64,000 bases of DNA from OCS116 cluster bacterium AG-435-F03 (GTDB taxonomy: Bacteria > Pseudomonadota > Alphaproteobacteria > MED-G09), in assembly GCA_003212795.1 (NCBI GenBank), contig QCOV01000002.1, forward strand, positions 1 to 64,000. Reading direction: 5' to 3'. Each line of letters begins with the position of its first letter. Within the stretch, counting starts at the first letter, position 1. The position numbers and the translations under genes were made by a program. Positions 17,149 through 26,104 of the stretch are shown piece by piece. Under the pieces are notes generated by a model, which saw nothing but the letters and a program-made list of their open reading frames with translations, was not told where the DNA came from and did no database searches.

Positions 17149-19686
17149 ATGAATATTAACGCTGCACTTGGTCCTACAAATACCGGTAAAACATTTTACG
17201 CAATAGAGAGAATGACATCTTACCAGTCAGGAATTATTGGTCTTCCACTAAGGCTACTAACAAAAGAAGTTTTTGACAAAATTTCTAAAAAGGTAGGGCC
17301 CTCTAGAACAGCAATGATTACTGGTGAGGAGAGAATAATACCTCAAAATCCAAAATATTGGATTTGTACAGTAGAGTCTATGCCTACAAATATTCCAGTA
17401 GATTTTGTTGCAATCGATGAGATACAATTATTGAACGATCCAGAGAGAGGTTATGCTTTCACAGAAAAAATCCTTCAAATGAGAGGAATGCATGAAACTC
17501 TTTTAATGGGTTCCGATACTGTTGAAAAACTAATAAAAAAACTCATACCAAAGATAAAGTTTATCAACAGGTCAAGATATTCAAAACTATCATATTCTGG
17601 ATATAAAAAAATTACTAACCTTCCGAGACGAAGTGCTGTCGTAGCTTTTTCTATGGATTCCGTATATTCAATTGCAGAAGTTTTAAGAAAACATAAAGGT
17701 GGTGTGGCTATAATTATGGGAGCCTTAAGTCCTAGAACAAGAAATGCACAAGTTAAAATGTATCAAGATGGAGAGGTTGATTATATTGTTGCAACAGATG
17801 CAATTGGCATGGGATTAAATTTAGATCTAAACCATGTTGTATTTGCTGAAAATAGAAAGTTCGATGGAAGGCAATATAGAAATTTAAATGCTCATGAATT
17901 AGGTCAAATTGCTGGTAGAGCAGGAAGATATAAAAAAAATGGTACATTTGGTGTTACTGCAGAGGTAAATGATTTAGATATAAAAAGTATCTTAGCGATT
18001 GAAAATCACGAATATGAAAAAAAGAAATTTGCTTTTTGGAGAAACAACAAATTAAATTACGATAATTTAGAAAAACTAATTTACTCTTTAGAGATAGATT
18101 CTGGAAATCACTTATTAAAAAAATCACCACCTGCAGAGGATTTTAAAACATTAAAGAAATTATCTGAGAATGGGAAAGTTCGAAAATCACTTGATAATCA
18201 AGATAATCTTAAGCTTTTTTGGGAATTATGTCAGATTCCTGATTTTAGACAGAATAATGAGATATACCATCACAATGCAATTGAAAATATATACTTTCAC
18301 TTACTTGAAAAAGGTAAATTATCTGATGAAGCGCTAGATAAATACACTAAAAGACTTAATGCAGGAAATTTAGATGATATTTATTCTATATCTGAAAAAC
18401 TATCAGAAATTCGTACTTGGTCATTTGTATCAAATAAATCAAATTGGGTAACAAACTCTCATGATTGGCAAGTTAAAACTAGAAATATAGAGGATGACTT
18501 ATCAGACTATCTGCATCAAGCACTTACTGAAAGATTTGTTGATATTGACTCGAAGAAACTCTTTCAACAATTTGATAATCAAAATGAGTATTTGGCCGGA
18601 ATTAATGACAATGGCGATGTAACGGTTAATTCTGATTACTATGGTAAAATTGAAGGACTTAAATTTTTATCAAAAACAAATATTACAAATAAAAAAATAC
18701 AAAATACACTTAATTCAATAATTACAAATGAAATAAAAAATAGAATAGCAAAAATTATTAAAGCTCACTCATGTGATCTTAGTTTAGATAATGCTCTAAT
18801 TATTAACTATAAAAATGAGCCTATAGCTAGATTAATAAAGGGCAAAAACATACTGAAGCCAGATATAGAATTACTTATTGAGTTTGGTATTGAAGAGAAT
18901 CTAACAAAACCATTAAAAAGTATTATCCTAAACTGGATCAATGAAAAAATTGAACAGGACTTGTTCAGCTTAATAAGGTTAGAAAAATCCGATCTTAAAA
19001 AGCAGGAAAAGGGTATAGCTTATAGAATTGTTGAAGAATTAGGTGTAATTGATCGCAAAAATATGAATAGAGAGATAGATAATTTAGATATAGAATCAAG
19101 AAGAAAGTTAAAAAAATATGGCATTATTATTGGTAAATACTCTATTTATATTAATAATGTACTTAAACCACAATACACCTCAATACTTCCTGGCCTTTGG
19201 TTGATTTATAATAAAAGAAATTTAAAATTGGAAGAAATCAAAAATCAAATCAATGCTTTGCCTAAACCAGGAATCACATCTTGTAATATAAATAAAAAGG
19301 TATTCAAGAATTTATATAAATATAACGGATATAAAGTTTTAGGGAACTATGTGGTTAGAATTGATATACTAGAAAGACTTGATAGAATAATTTATGAAGA
19401 TATAAAAAATAATAAAAATAAAAATCAATTTCATATAAACGATAAAATGGTTTCCTTATTAGGAACTTCAGCACAAGAATTAAAAAATTTACTTAATAAT
19501 CTTGGTTACATAATAAAAAAAGACGATGATGATCCGAAAAAAATTATATGGTTTGCTGATATAAAAAAAACTAGGAAACTATATACACAAAAAAAATCTT
19601 ATAGAGTAAATCCTTCTAAATCTAAAAATAGTATTTTTAAAGATACAGATATTAAAAAACTAAAAGATAAATTATCCAATATATGA
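17149..19686 (+). CDS. SUV3-like superfamily 2 RNA/DNA helicase
   Basis: The 845-residue protein has a SUV3/MgpS-type helicase core at the N-terminus. Motif I is GPTNTGKT (8-15), motif II is DEIQLL (about 92-97), and later motifs include ATDAIGMGLNLD and QIAGRAGRYKKNGTFG (about 252-267). The long C-terminal half is basic and less conserved. SUV3 relatives unwind RNA in mitochondrial RNA decay; the bacterial role is unproven. It is followed by an S4 RNA-binding protein with a four-base ATGA overlap, then FdxA and CarD, an order conserved in alphaproteobacteria that suggests an RNA or transcription-related function. Confidence 0.85.
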   Translation: MNINAALGPTNTGKTFYAIERMTSYQSGIIGLPLRLLTKEVFDKISKKVGPSRTAMITGEERIIPQNPKYWICTVESMPTNIPVDFVAIDEIQLLNDPERGYAFTEKILQMRGMHETLLMGSDTVEKLIKKLIPKIKFINRSRYSKLSYSGYKKITNLPRRSAVVAFSMDSVYSIAEVLRKHKGGVAIIMGALSPRTRNAQVKMYQDGEVDYIVATDAIGMGLNLDLNHVVFAENRKFDGRQYRNLNAHELGQIAGRAGRYKKNGTFGVTAEVNDLDIKSILAIENHEYEKKKFAFWRNNKLNYDNLEKLIYSLEIDSGNHLLKKSPPAEDFKTLKKLSENGKVRKSLDNQDNLKLFWELCQIPDFRQNNEIYHHNAIENIYFHLLEKGKLSDEALDKYTKRLNAGNLDDIYSISEKLSEIRTWSFVSNKSNWVTNSHDWQVKTRNIEDDLSDYLHQALTERFVDIDSKKLFQQFDNQNEYLAGINDNGDVTVNSDYYGKIEGLKFLSKTNITNKKIQNTLNSIITNEIKNRIAKIIKAHSCDLSLDNALIINYKNEPIARLIKGKNILKPDIELLIEFGIEENLTKPLKSIILNWINEKIEQDLFSLIRLEKSDLKKQEKGIAYRIVEELGVIDRKNMNREIDNLDIESRRKLKKYGIIIGKYSIYINNVLKPQYTSILPGLWLIYNKRNLKLEEIKNQINALPKPGITSCNINKKVFKNLYKYNGYKVLGNYVVRIDILERLDRIIYEDIKNNKNKNQFHINDKMVSLLGTSAQELKNLLNNLGYIIKKDDDDPKKIIWFADIKKTRKLYTQKKSYRVNPSKSKNSIFKDTDIKKLKDKLSNI

Positions 19687-19970
19687 GAAATTTAGATATA
19701 CAAAATAATATTGAAATGTCTGAGCAAAGAATTGATAATTGGCTTTATAGAATTAGGCTTGCTAAAACCAGAGGTATCTCTCAAAAAATTATTAAAGAGG
19801 GAAATGTAAGAATTAATAAATGTAAAATTTATAAACCATCTATAAAAATAAAATCAGGAGATATAATTACTATAAATCTTAATAAACAAACATTAGTTGT
19901 TTTGGTTAATGGTTTTACAAAAAGAAGATTAGACTATAAAAGTGCTCAAGAACATTACAAAATTTTATAG
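19683..19970 (+). CDS. S4 domain RNA-binding protein (HslR/Hsp15-like)
   Basis: The 95-residue protein contains an S4 RNA-binding motif at about residues 12-60 (MSEQRIDNWLYRIRLAKTRGISQKIIKEGNVRIN). It then shows the GDIITINL pattern and a basic tail of the Hsp15/HslR type, which binds stalled 50S particles. The first ATG (19683) overlaps the helicase stop by four bases; a second in-frame ATG at 19716 (MSEQRIDNW) is an equally good start. Its coupling to the helicase supports an RNA-related role. Confidence 0.88.
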   Translation: MRNLDIQNNIEMSEQRIDNWLYRIRLAKTRGISQKIIKEGNVRINKCKIYKPSIKIKSGDIITINLNKQTLVVLVNGFTKRRLDYKSAQEHYKIL

Positions 19971-19986
19971 ATGATGAGATAAAAAA

Positions 19987-20424
19987 ATGATGAAATTTTT
20001 AAAAAACCTTTTCAGTTCAGAGGAGAAGACTACTGACATAATTGATAATTCCGATCTTAACATAGCAATTATAGCTATACTTTTGAGAGCTTCCTCAATT
20101 GACGGTAATAAGGATGAATTAGAATTAGGTATGATCAAAGATATTTCAATTACTAATTTAAATATTAAAGAGGATGAATTTGATAACTTGTATTCTAGAG
20201 CAATTGAAGAAGAAGATTTTTCTGCAGACATCTATAAATGGACAAAGATAATTAATGATAATTGTGATGAAAACTTAAAATTAAATATTTTTAGATCAGC
20301 TTGTAAAATAGTTAATGCTGATGGAAATATAGATCCATTTGAGTCAAATTTTACAAGAAGATTATCGGGTTTACTCTATATAACTGATAAACAATCAGGT
20401 GAAATCAAAAAGGAATTTAAGTAA
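19987..20424 (+). CDS. TerB-family (DjlA N-terminal-like) protein
   Basis: The 145-residue protein is all-helical, with repeated acidic metal-binding patterns: the segment after residue 30 has [19 protein letters not shown], and around 110 [18 protein letters not shown]. These are the twin D-G-N motifs of TerB or the DjlA N-terminal domain. The exact function is unknown; relatives are linked to metal response or as accessory domains. It lies between the S4 gene and FdxA and is probably cotranscribed. Its stop precedes the fdxA ATG by two bases. Confidence 0.72.
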   Translation: MMKFLKNLFSSEEKTTDIIDNSDLNIAIIAILLRASSIDGNKDELELGMIKDISITNLNIKEDEFDNLYSRAIEEEDFSADIYKWTKIINDNCDENLKLNIFRSACKIVNADGNIDPFESNFTRRLSGLLYITDKQSGEIKKEFK

Positions 20425-20426
20425 TT

Positions 20427-20765
20427 ATGACTTATATTGTTGATGAACAATGTATTAAATGTAAACACATGGATTGTGTAGAGGTATGTCCTGTAGATTG
20501 TTTCTATGAAGGTGAAAACATGCTTGTTATTCACCCTGATGAGTGCATTGATTGTGGCGTTTGTGAACCAGAATGTCCTGAAGAAGCAATACATCCAGAT
20601 ACTAAAGATGGAGTAGAAATATGGTTAGAAATAAATAAAAAATTTTCTGAAATCTGGCCAAATATTACTGAAGCGAGAGAAAAACCAACAGATGCAGAAG
20701 AATTTTCAGGTATAGAAAACAAATATAAACAATTCTTTAGTGAAAATCCTGGAGACGGAGATTAA
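20427..20765 (+). CDS. fdxA: Seven-iron ferredoxin FdxA
   Basis: The 112-residue ferredoxin carries two Fe-S motifs. The N-terminal cysteines lie in [19 protein letters not shown], the 3Fe-4S/4Fe-4S arrangement of the FdxA family, and a second set in [17 protein letters not shown] charged C-terminal extension follows. It is a small electron carrier in the cytoplasm. It sits in the helicase-S4-TerB-FdxA-CarD series, two bases after the preceding stop. The start [14 protein letters not shown] matches the family. Confidence 0.95.
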   Translation: MTYIVDEQCIKCKHMDCVEVCPVDCFYEGENMLVIHPDECIDCGVCEPECPEEAIHPDTKDGVEIWLEINKKFSEIWPNITEAREKPTDAEEFSGIENKYKQFFSENPGDGD

Positions 20766-20834
20766 TACTAATTCCTTGCAAAATATAGCTTTTCTTGCTA
20801 CACCGCCCTCTACATAACTTTTAGAAAGTTAAAA

Positions 20835-21617
20835 ATGGCATCAAAAAAGCAAGTTAATAAAAAAAAATCTAAAGCATCCAAGAATAATTCTTCTAAGGTA
20901 AAGACTAAGAAAGCTGTTTCTAAAAAAGTTCCTGCGAAAAAAACTGTAGCAAAAAAAGCTCCTGCTAAAAAAGCTCCTGCGAAAAAAACTGTAGCGAAAA
21001 AAACTGTAGCAAAAAAAGCTTCTGCTAAAAAAGCTCCTGCGAAAAAAACTGTAGCAAAAAAATCTTCTTCGAAAAAATCGCCTACAAAAAAAATCAAATT
21101 ACAATATTCAGTTGGTGATTTTATAGTTTATCCATCGCATGGAGTTGGAGAAATTACCGATATACAAACATTTGAAATAGCTGAAGAAAAATTGGAAATG
21201 TATAATGTAATCTTTGATAAAGAAAAAATGACTTTAAAAATTCCTACAATTAAAGCAAAAGAAATTGGAATAAGAAAGGTTTCATCTCGTAATGAAATGA
21301 AAAAAACCTTAGAAATATTAAAGGGTAAAGCTAAAATCAGAAGAACAATGTGGAGTAGGCGTGCACAAGAATATGAAGCTAAAATAAATTCCGGTATTTT
21401 AATTGAATTAACAGAAGTTGTGAGAGATTTGTTTAGGAATAGCAGTCAACCAGAACAATCATACTCAGAAAGACAGTTATATGAATCTGCAAGAGATAGA
21501 CTAGCAAGAGAAGTGGCTGTTGTTGAAAAAACAGATGACGATAAGGCTGTTGATAAAATCGAAATTATTCTTAATGATGCAACAAGAAAATCATCCTCTG
21601 AAAATTCAATTATTTAG
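20835..21617 (+). CDS. CarD-family transcriptional regulator with Lys/Ala-rich histone-H1-like N-terminal tail
   Basis: The C-terminal part (about residues 88-260) is CarD: QYSVGDFIVYPSHGVGEI, then a helical region and ERQLYESARDRLAREVAVV. CarD binds RNA polymerase beta and stabilises open complexes, especially at rRNA promoters. The first 87 residues are unusual: nearly all Lys, Ala, Pro, Thr and Val in KKAPAKK/KKTVAKK units. The tail resembles histone H1-like DNA-binding proteins and is encoded by an array of near-identical 30-base repeats. The ATG at 20835 begins MASKKQVNKKKS after an AGAAAGTT leader. A later start would lose the tail but keep CarD, so whether the tail is always present is unknown. 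Confidence 0.9.
   Translation: MASKKQVNKKKSKASKNNSSKVKTKKAVSKKVPAKKTVAKKAPAKKAPAKKTVAKKTVAKKASAKKAPAKKTVAKKSSSKKSPTKKIKLQYSVGDFIVYPSHGVGEITDIQTFEIAEEKLEMYNVIFDKEKMTLKIPTIKAKEIGIRKVSSRNEMKKTLEILKGKAKIRRTMWSRRAQEYEAKINSGILIELTEVVRDLFRNSSQPEQSYSERQLYESARDRLAREVAVVEKTDDDKAVDKIEIILNDATRKSSSENSII
20929..21060 (+). repeat. Intragenic tandem repeats (Lys/Ala tail of CarD)
   Basis: Units of about 30 bases of the type CCTGCGAAAAAAACTGTAGC / AAAAAAAGCT recur four to five times between 20929 and 21060, encoding PAKKTVAKKA. Small changes (gcg/gca, gct/tct) separate the copies. Slippage at the A-runs could vary the copy number. Confidence 0.7.
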
Positions 21618-21631
21618 TATATAATCAGTAC

Positions 21632-22780
21632 ATGGCTCATGATAGAAATAAATTGATAGGTCTTGCAAAAAGATTGTTGGTCCATAACCTGAATGGCACT
21701 ACTGATCAGGCTGATGGAATTATGGTCAAACCAGTAGCTGATTATACTGATAATGAAATTATTAGTTCAGAAGTTAATAAAATCTTTTATGACCATCCTG
21801 TGCCAATAGCCTTAAGTGCAGAATTTAAAGAAAATAATTCTTATAAAGCCGCAAAAGTAATTGATACTCCCTTGCTTATTACTAGAGGTGAAGACGGAGT
21901 AGTTAGAACATTTATAAATATTTGTAAGCATAGGGGTGCACCTGTTTGTCCTGAGGGCACTGGAAAAAAATCAAAATTTAACTGCACCTATCACGGTTGG
22001 ATGTACAACAACACAGGTAATCTAGTGAATATATTTAAGTCAGATACATTTGGTGATATCGACAAATCAAAAATAAAACTAACTGAATTATTTTGTGAAG
22101 AAAGATCTGGATTTATTTGGGCTTGTTTAAATCCAGATATTAAATACGATCTTAATAAATGGATGAATGGGTTTGATGCTGAGCTTGATGATATTGATTT
22201 AGAAAACTGGCACCTTTTTAAAAGCATAAAAATAAACGGACCAATGTGGAAAATATGTTGGGATGGTTATACAGATGGTTATCATCATCACATGGTTCAC
22301 CCTGAGACAGTTGGAAAAAATACTATAGTCAATTTAATTGCCCATGATACATATGGCCCTCATCAAAGATTTGCTTTTGGTTTAAAGAATATTGATGAAC
22401 TCTCTGATATTGAGGAAAAAGATTGGGAACCTGAAAATCATTTACGACTTATTCACTCAGTTTTTCCTAATTCTTCAATTTCAGCAATTCAAAATGAACA
22501 TTGTTTAGTAAGTATAATTTTTCCATCTCCTGATTTACAAGAGACCGTCACAACTCAATATATTTTATGTTTAAAGGAACCAAAAACAAAAGAAGAAATA
22601 AAAAAGGCTGAAGAATTTGCAGAATTAAGTAGAGCCGCAATAATAGATGAAGATTATCCAATAAACTTTAAAATACAAGAATCTATTCATTCCAAAGCGA
22701 ATACAGAATTTTTATTTGGAAAAAACGAACCTATTCAACAGCACTATCATAATTGGATCAAAAAACTCTGCAATAAGTAA
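21632..22780 (+). CDS. Rieske-type aromatic-ring-hydroxylating oxygenase, large subunit
   Basis: The 382-residue protein has a Rieske 2Fe-2S domain with C98-x-H100 and C118-x-x-H121 (in CKHRGAPVC...CTYHGW). The catalytic domain's Fe site reads DGYTDGYHHHMVHPE, giving H218 and H223; the third Fe ligand is probably the Asp near residue 340. This is the alpha-subunit architecture of ring-hydroxylating oxygenases, and relatives act on aromatics, quaternary amines or terpenoids. No reductase or small subunit is adjacent, so the substrate is not known. The ATG at 21632 follows a 14-base gap after carD. Next downstream is tRNA-Arg. Confidence 0.88.
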   Translation: MAHDRNKLIGLAKRLLVHNLNGTTDQADGIMVKPVADYTDNEIISSEVNKIFYDHPVPIALSAEFKENNSYKAAKVIDTPLLITRGEDGVVRTFINICKHRGAPVCPEGTGKKSKFNCTYHGWMYNNTGNLVNIFKSDTFGDIDKSKIKLTELFCEERSGFIWACLNPDIKYDLNKWMNGFDAELDDIDLENWHLFKSIKINGPMWKICWDGYTDGYHHHMVHPETVGKNTIVNLIAHDTYGPHQRFAFGLKNIDELSDIEEKDWEPENHLRLIHSVFPNSSISAIQNEHCLVSIIFPSPDLQETVTTQYILCLKEPKTKEEIKKAEEFAELSRAAIIDEDYPINFKIQESIHSKANTEFLFGKNEPIQQHYHNWIKKLCNK

Positions 22781-22798
22781 GTTATTTTAGTAATTTCA

Positions 22799-22875
22799 GG
22801 TCCCGTAGCTCAGCAGGATAGAGCGTCAGATTCCTAATCTGAAGGTCATAGGTTCGAATCCTATCGGGATCACCA
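22799..22875 (+). tRNA. tRNA-Arg (anticodon CCT)
   Basis: Cloverleaf of 77 bases, CCA encoded. Acceptor GGTCCCG pairs with CGGGATC, allowing one G-U. The anticodon stem TCAGA/TCTGA holds the loop TTCCTAA, so the anticodon is CCT (reads AGG). The T-arm has the standard GGTTCGAATCC. It stands alone between the Rieske oxygenase and the aldo-keto reductase. Confidence 0.97.
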
Positions 22876-22929
22876 TTATGCGTCACTCTGCCACAATAAA
22901 AAATTGTTATTTATAGCCATATAAAGAAT

Positions 22930-22975
22930 GCGACCTAAGCAATTACTAGCCATCACTCCCTCCAGCTTGGGTCGC
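22930..22975 (+). other. Strong inverted repeat / RNA hairpin
   Basis: GCGACCTAAGC (22930-22940) can pair with GCTTGGGTCGC (22965-22975), an 11-base stem with one G-U and a 24-base loop. It lies about 55 bases after tRNA-Arg and 67 before the aldo-keto reductase ATG. There is no T-run after it, so it does not look like a Rho-independent terminator. Confidence 0.5.
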
Positions 22976-23032
22976 CTAAAAGTTTACTTGTATTTATTTT
23001 TCATTTGTAGCATGTTCATTTTTTGTATTTTT

Positions 23033-23037
23033 GGAGG
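23033..23037 (+). promoter_or_regulatory. Shine-Dalgarno site fixing the aldo-keto reductase start
   Basis: GGAGG at 23033-23037 precedes ATG 23043 by five bases. A TTG at 23031 in the same frame overlaps this site and is therefore not the start. Confidence 0.8.
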
Positions 23038-23042
23038 GAAAA

Positions 23043-24086
23043 ATGGAAAAAAGAAAGCTTGGTACTACTGATATTGAAGTAAGCTCAATATGCCTTGGCA
23101 CAATGACATGGGGACAACAAAACACTCAAGATGAAGGATTTGAACAAATGGATTATGCCCTTGATATGGGCATAAATTTCTTTGATACAGCTGAAATGTA
23201 TGCAGTTCCTCCAAAAAAAGAAACTCAAGGCTCAACGGAAAAAATTATCGGTAATTGGTTCAATGAAAGAAAAAACAGAGATCAGGTTATTTTAGCTACT
23301 AAAGTTTGTGGGAGAGCTCCTTTCACCTGGCTTCGAGATGATGAAACACCGACTGAACAAACTAAAAAACAAATCTTTGAAGCAGTTGATAAAAGCTTAG
23401 AAAGGTTGCAAACAGATTATATTGATTTATATCAACTTCACTGGCCAGATAGACCAATGAGTCTTTTTGGTGGCTCCATAAATTATCAACATGTCGAAGG
23501 AGATGCAAATTCTATTGAGTCCATTTTAGGTGCACTTTCTGAACTCATTAAGATAGGTAAAATTAGAAATATTGGATTATCCAATGAAACCCCTTGGGGA
23601 ACAATGGAGTTTATTCATCAATCTAAAGACAAAGATTTACCTAAGATGCAATCTATTCAAAATGCTTATAATTTACTTAATAGGATATTTGAATTTGGAG
23701 GTTCAGAAATAGCTTTTAGAGAAAGCGTTGGACTTTTGGCATACTCACCTCTTGCTCAAGGTTATCTAACTGGGAAGTATCAAAATGGAAACTTACCAAA
23801 AGGATCAAGAAAGGAATTATTTGATCGGCTACAAAGATATGAAGGAGTAGGAAGCGAGGAAGCAATTGAGTCTTACCTTAATATTGCTAAAAAATACAAT
23901 GTCGATCCATCACAGTTAGCAAACCAGTTTGTTACAACCAGACCATTTGTAACCTCAAATATAATCGGTGCAACAAGCATGGAGCAACTTAAACTTGCTG
24001 TAACATCAATTGAAGTTAATTTGACCGAAGAAATAGAAAATGATATTGAAAAAGCCTTCCAAAAACATGGTAATGTTGCCTCTTAG
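23043..24086 (+). CDS. NADP(H)-dependent aldo-keto reductase, Tas-like
   Basis: The 347-residue enzyme has the aldo-keto reductase barrel. It begins MEKRKLGTTDIEVSSICLGTM and shows the catalytic tetrad D48, Y53, K87 and H133 (in FDTAEMY, ATKV and LHWPDR). The C-terminal cofactor loop includes NIIGATSMEQL. Length and the insert after Y53 fit the Tas/YghZ type rather than a small AKR. It reduces carbonyl compounds, with substrate unknown. The start is ATG 23043 behind a GGAGG site. It converges on the PQQ dehydrogenase with only two bases between. Confidence 0.9.
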   Translation: MEKRKLGTTDIEVSSICLGTMTWGQQNTQDEGFEQMDYALDMGINFFDTAEMYAVPPKKETQGSTEKIIGNWFNERKNRDQVILATKVCGRAPFTWLRDDETPTEQTKKQIFEAVDKSLERLQTDYIDLYQLHWPDRPMSLFGGSINYQHVEGDANSIESILGALSELIKIGKIRNIGLSNETPWGTMEFIHQSKDKDLPKMQSIQNAYNLLNRIFEFGGSEIAFRESVGLLAYSPLAQGYLTGKYQNGNLPKGSRKELFDRLQRYEGVGSEEAIESYLNIAKKYNVDPSQLANQFVTTRPFVTSNIIGATSMEQLKLAVTSIEVNLTEEIENDIEKAFQKHGNVAS

Positions 24087-24088
24087 AG

Positions 24089-26011
24089 CTAATCAATAGT
24101 AAAAAGTAAAAGTGCGTTACCTGGCATATGATTATATATGCCATATCCTGAGTTTATAGCCATATAACCATTCCTAATCGAAGGACCTGATCCACTAAAA
24201 CTCCCCCCAGATGCTGGAGTTCCGGAAATACTTTCATAATCTCCTAAAGAATTAAAGCTCCAAAGAATATCTCCGTTATCTTTATCATAAACCCTTATCA
24301 TTCCATCAAGATGTCCTGCAATGACTGCACCTGGAATAGCAGTTACTGCGGCAGAAATTCCAGGATCGCAATTAATATCTATATCTTTGCATTCAGTATC
24401 AGTAATTTTTGACCACAAAATATTACCTGTTTCAGTATCAAGTGAATGCATACCAGGTTTTCTATTTAACCATATTTTTCCATCAAGAGTATCTTTCATA
24501 TCATTTAATGGTACATATAAAACATCACCCTCAGAAGCCATACCAAAATGAATACCGCCTTGAGTACCGCCACCTGAAACAACTTTTGACCAGATTATTT
24601 CACCATTATCAGGATTTATTCCGTAAACAGATCCTGATTTTTGACCAGCAACAAGTATATCTCTATCGCCTAAATCTATAAGAATAGAGCTTGCTGAATA
24701 ATCCATATCTGGACCATTTTCCTCGGGACAATTTGGTAAACCTTTTCCCATACAAGCAAGATTCCATGCATCCCCAGCTAATGTTTGTCTTCTCCAAACT
24801 TCTTCACCTGTATCAATATTATAAGCAATAATAGCATCGGAAGAATCGTCAGCAGGGGTTGAATAATTTTCACCAGTTCCAATGTAAACATATCGCCTCT
24901 TTTTATCTATATTGGGAGATGTCCATATTGGCGCACCTGATGGTCCAAACATTCTTGTGCCAACAGATGTTGTACCTGAATATTTTGCAGGAACAGGAAT
25001 TGAATACTTTTTCCATAAAATTTTTCCAGTATCGGCTTCAACTGCTAAAAGACCTCCCCGAAAAGTACAACATTCATAATCATTATTAAATGCGGGAATA
25101 ACTTCTAGACCAGAAACTGGAACAAACAAAATATCTTCAAATTTTGCAGAAGTGGCTGTTCTAGTAGCGTTAGGATGATCATCAGTTTTGATTTTCCAAA
25201 TTAATTCACCAGTTTGTGCATCGAGAGCATATTCATTTGCAAGTATATCACCAAAATAAATGTATGGACGCTTCTTTGGTTTAGTACCATTTTTCCATTC
25301 ATCCATGATTATACCAGTGCGCACTTCAGCAGATGCAGAGAAATTCCATTTTACACAACCAGTTTCAACATCTAATGCATATATGTCACCAGATTGGCTT
25401 CCAACAAAAATTGAACCCATGGCAAAAAGTGGTTGAGATCGAGCCCTCTGAGAATACGGGAAGCCGAAAGCCCATTTAAGTTTCAAATTCTTAACATTCT
25501 TGGAGTCAATTTTTCCAGAATTTTTAGGAATGAATCTAGATGTATTATAACCCCAGCCATAAGGAGCAGGAGCCTCTCTCAAATCAAATTTCATTCTATT
25601 TGATTTACAATAATTGAGTTCTGCTTCTTTTGGAAAATCCTTTCTATCTTTTCTTACAATATATTCAACGATTTGTATTTTTTCTTCTTCTGATAAATGA
25701 GCAGATTGTTCTGCCATTATGCCATCATTCATTGTTCTAAATAAAGCCTGAGGAATAAGCATTTCAAGCCAATTAACTGCTGGTGCTTTTTGTATGGATC
25801 CGTCATGACAAATTGCACAATTGTCGTGATAGAGAGCATTACCTGGGTGTGTTTCAGGATCAATAGTAATTTCTCTAACGATTAACTCATCAGTAGATTC
25901 TCTAACTCTAGCATCTTCGTCTATCACATAATCTTGTTCATTATTATTAATGGTCTCAGCGTTTAAGAAATTTGAAAAAAATAAGCAAAAAATTAATATA
26001 AAAATCTTCAT
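24089..26011 (-). CDS. Periplasmic cytochrome c-PQQ dehydrogenase fusion
   Basis: The 640-residue protein starts with a signal peptide. A cytochrome c domain follows, with haem motif C65-A-I-C68-H69 and a methionine-containing region before residue 120. The rest is an eight-bladed PQQ-type beta-propeller (repeats such as VGSQSGDIYALDVETG and GGGLLAVEADTGKILW) with adjacent cysteines ECC in the range of the PQQ vicinal disulfide. This cytochrome c-first order resembles polyvinyl-alcohol dehydrogenase and related enzymes. It should oxidise an alcohol-type substrate and pass electrons to its own haem. PQQ synthesis genes are not in this window. The 3' end is two bases from the aldo-keto reductase gene. 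Confidence 0.85.
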   Translation of the reverse strand: MKIFILIFCLFFSNFLNAETINNNEQDYVIDEDARVRESTDELIVREITIDPETHPGNALYHDNCAICHDGSIQKAPAVNWLEMLIPQALFRTMNDGIMAEQSAHLSEEEKIQIVEYIVRKDRKDFPKEAELNYCKSNRMKFDLREAPAPYGWGYNTSRFIPKNSGKIDSKNVKNLKLKWAFGFPYSQRARSQPLFAMGSIFVGSQSGDIYALDVETGCVKWNFSASAEVRTGIIMDEWKNGTKPKKRPYIYFGDILANEYALDAQTGELIWKIKTDDHPNATRTATSAKFEDILFVPVSGLEVIPAFNNDYECCTFRGGLLAVEADTGKILWKKYSIPVPAKYSGTTSVGTRMFGPSGAPIWTSPNIDKKRRYVYIGTGENYSTPADDSSDAIIAYNIDTGEEVWRRQTLAGDAWNLACMGKGLPNCPEENGPDMDYSASSILIDLGDRDILVAGQKSGSVYGINPDNGEIIWSKVVSGGGTQGGIHFGMASEGDVLYVPLNDMKDTLDGKIWLNRKPGMHSLDTETGNILWSKITDTECKDIDINCDPGISAAVTAIPGAVIAGHLDGMIRVYDKDNGDILWSFNSLGDYESISGTPASGGSFSGSGPSIRNGYMAINSGYGIYNHMPGNALLLFTID

Positions 26012-26104
26012 TAAAATCCCCGTAGTTATAGAAATATTATGACATAATAAAATAATAATCCATCGTAAATTATATGTTAGTATTAAGATGATTTAGGATA
26101 AAAA

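Noticed and set aside
20810-21097. Minus-strand Phe/Ala-rich open frame opposite carD
   Set aside because: It is the mirror of the Lys/Ala repeats: reading AAA-rich codons backwards gives TTT-rich codons. It has no ribosome site or family match.
22928-22980. Rho-independent terminator after tRNA-Arg
   Set aside because: The hairpin is strong, but no T-run follows; the bases after it are CTAAAAG.
23031-23042. TTG start for the aldo-keto reductase
   Set aside because: The TTG lies in the GGAGG site itself, and the first conserved residue follows ATG 23043.
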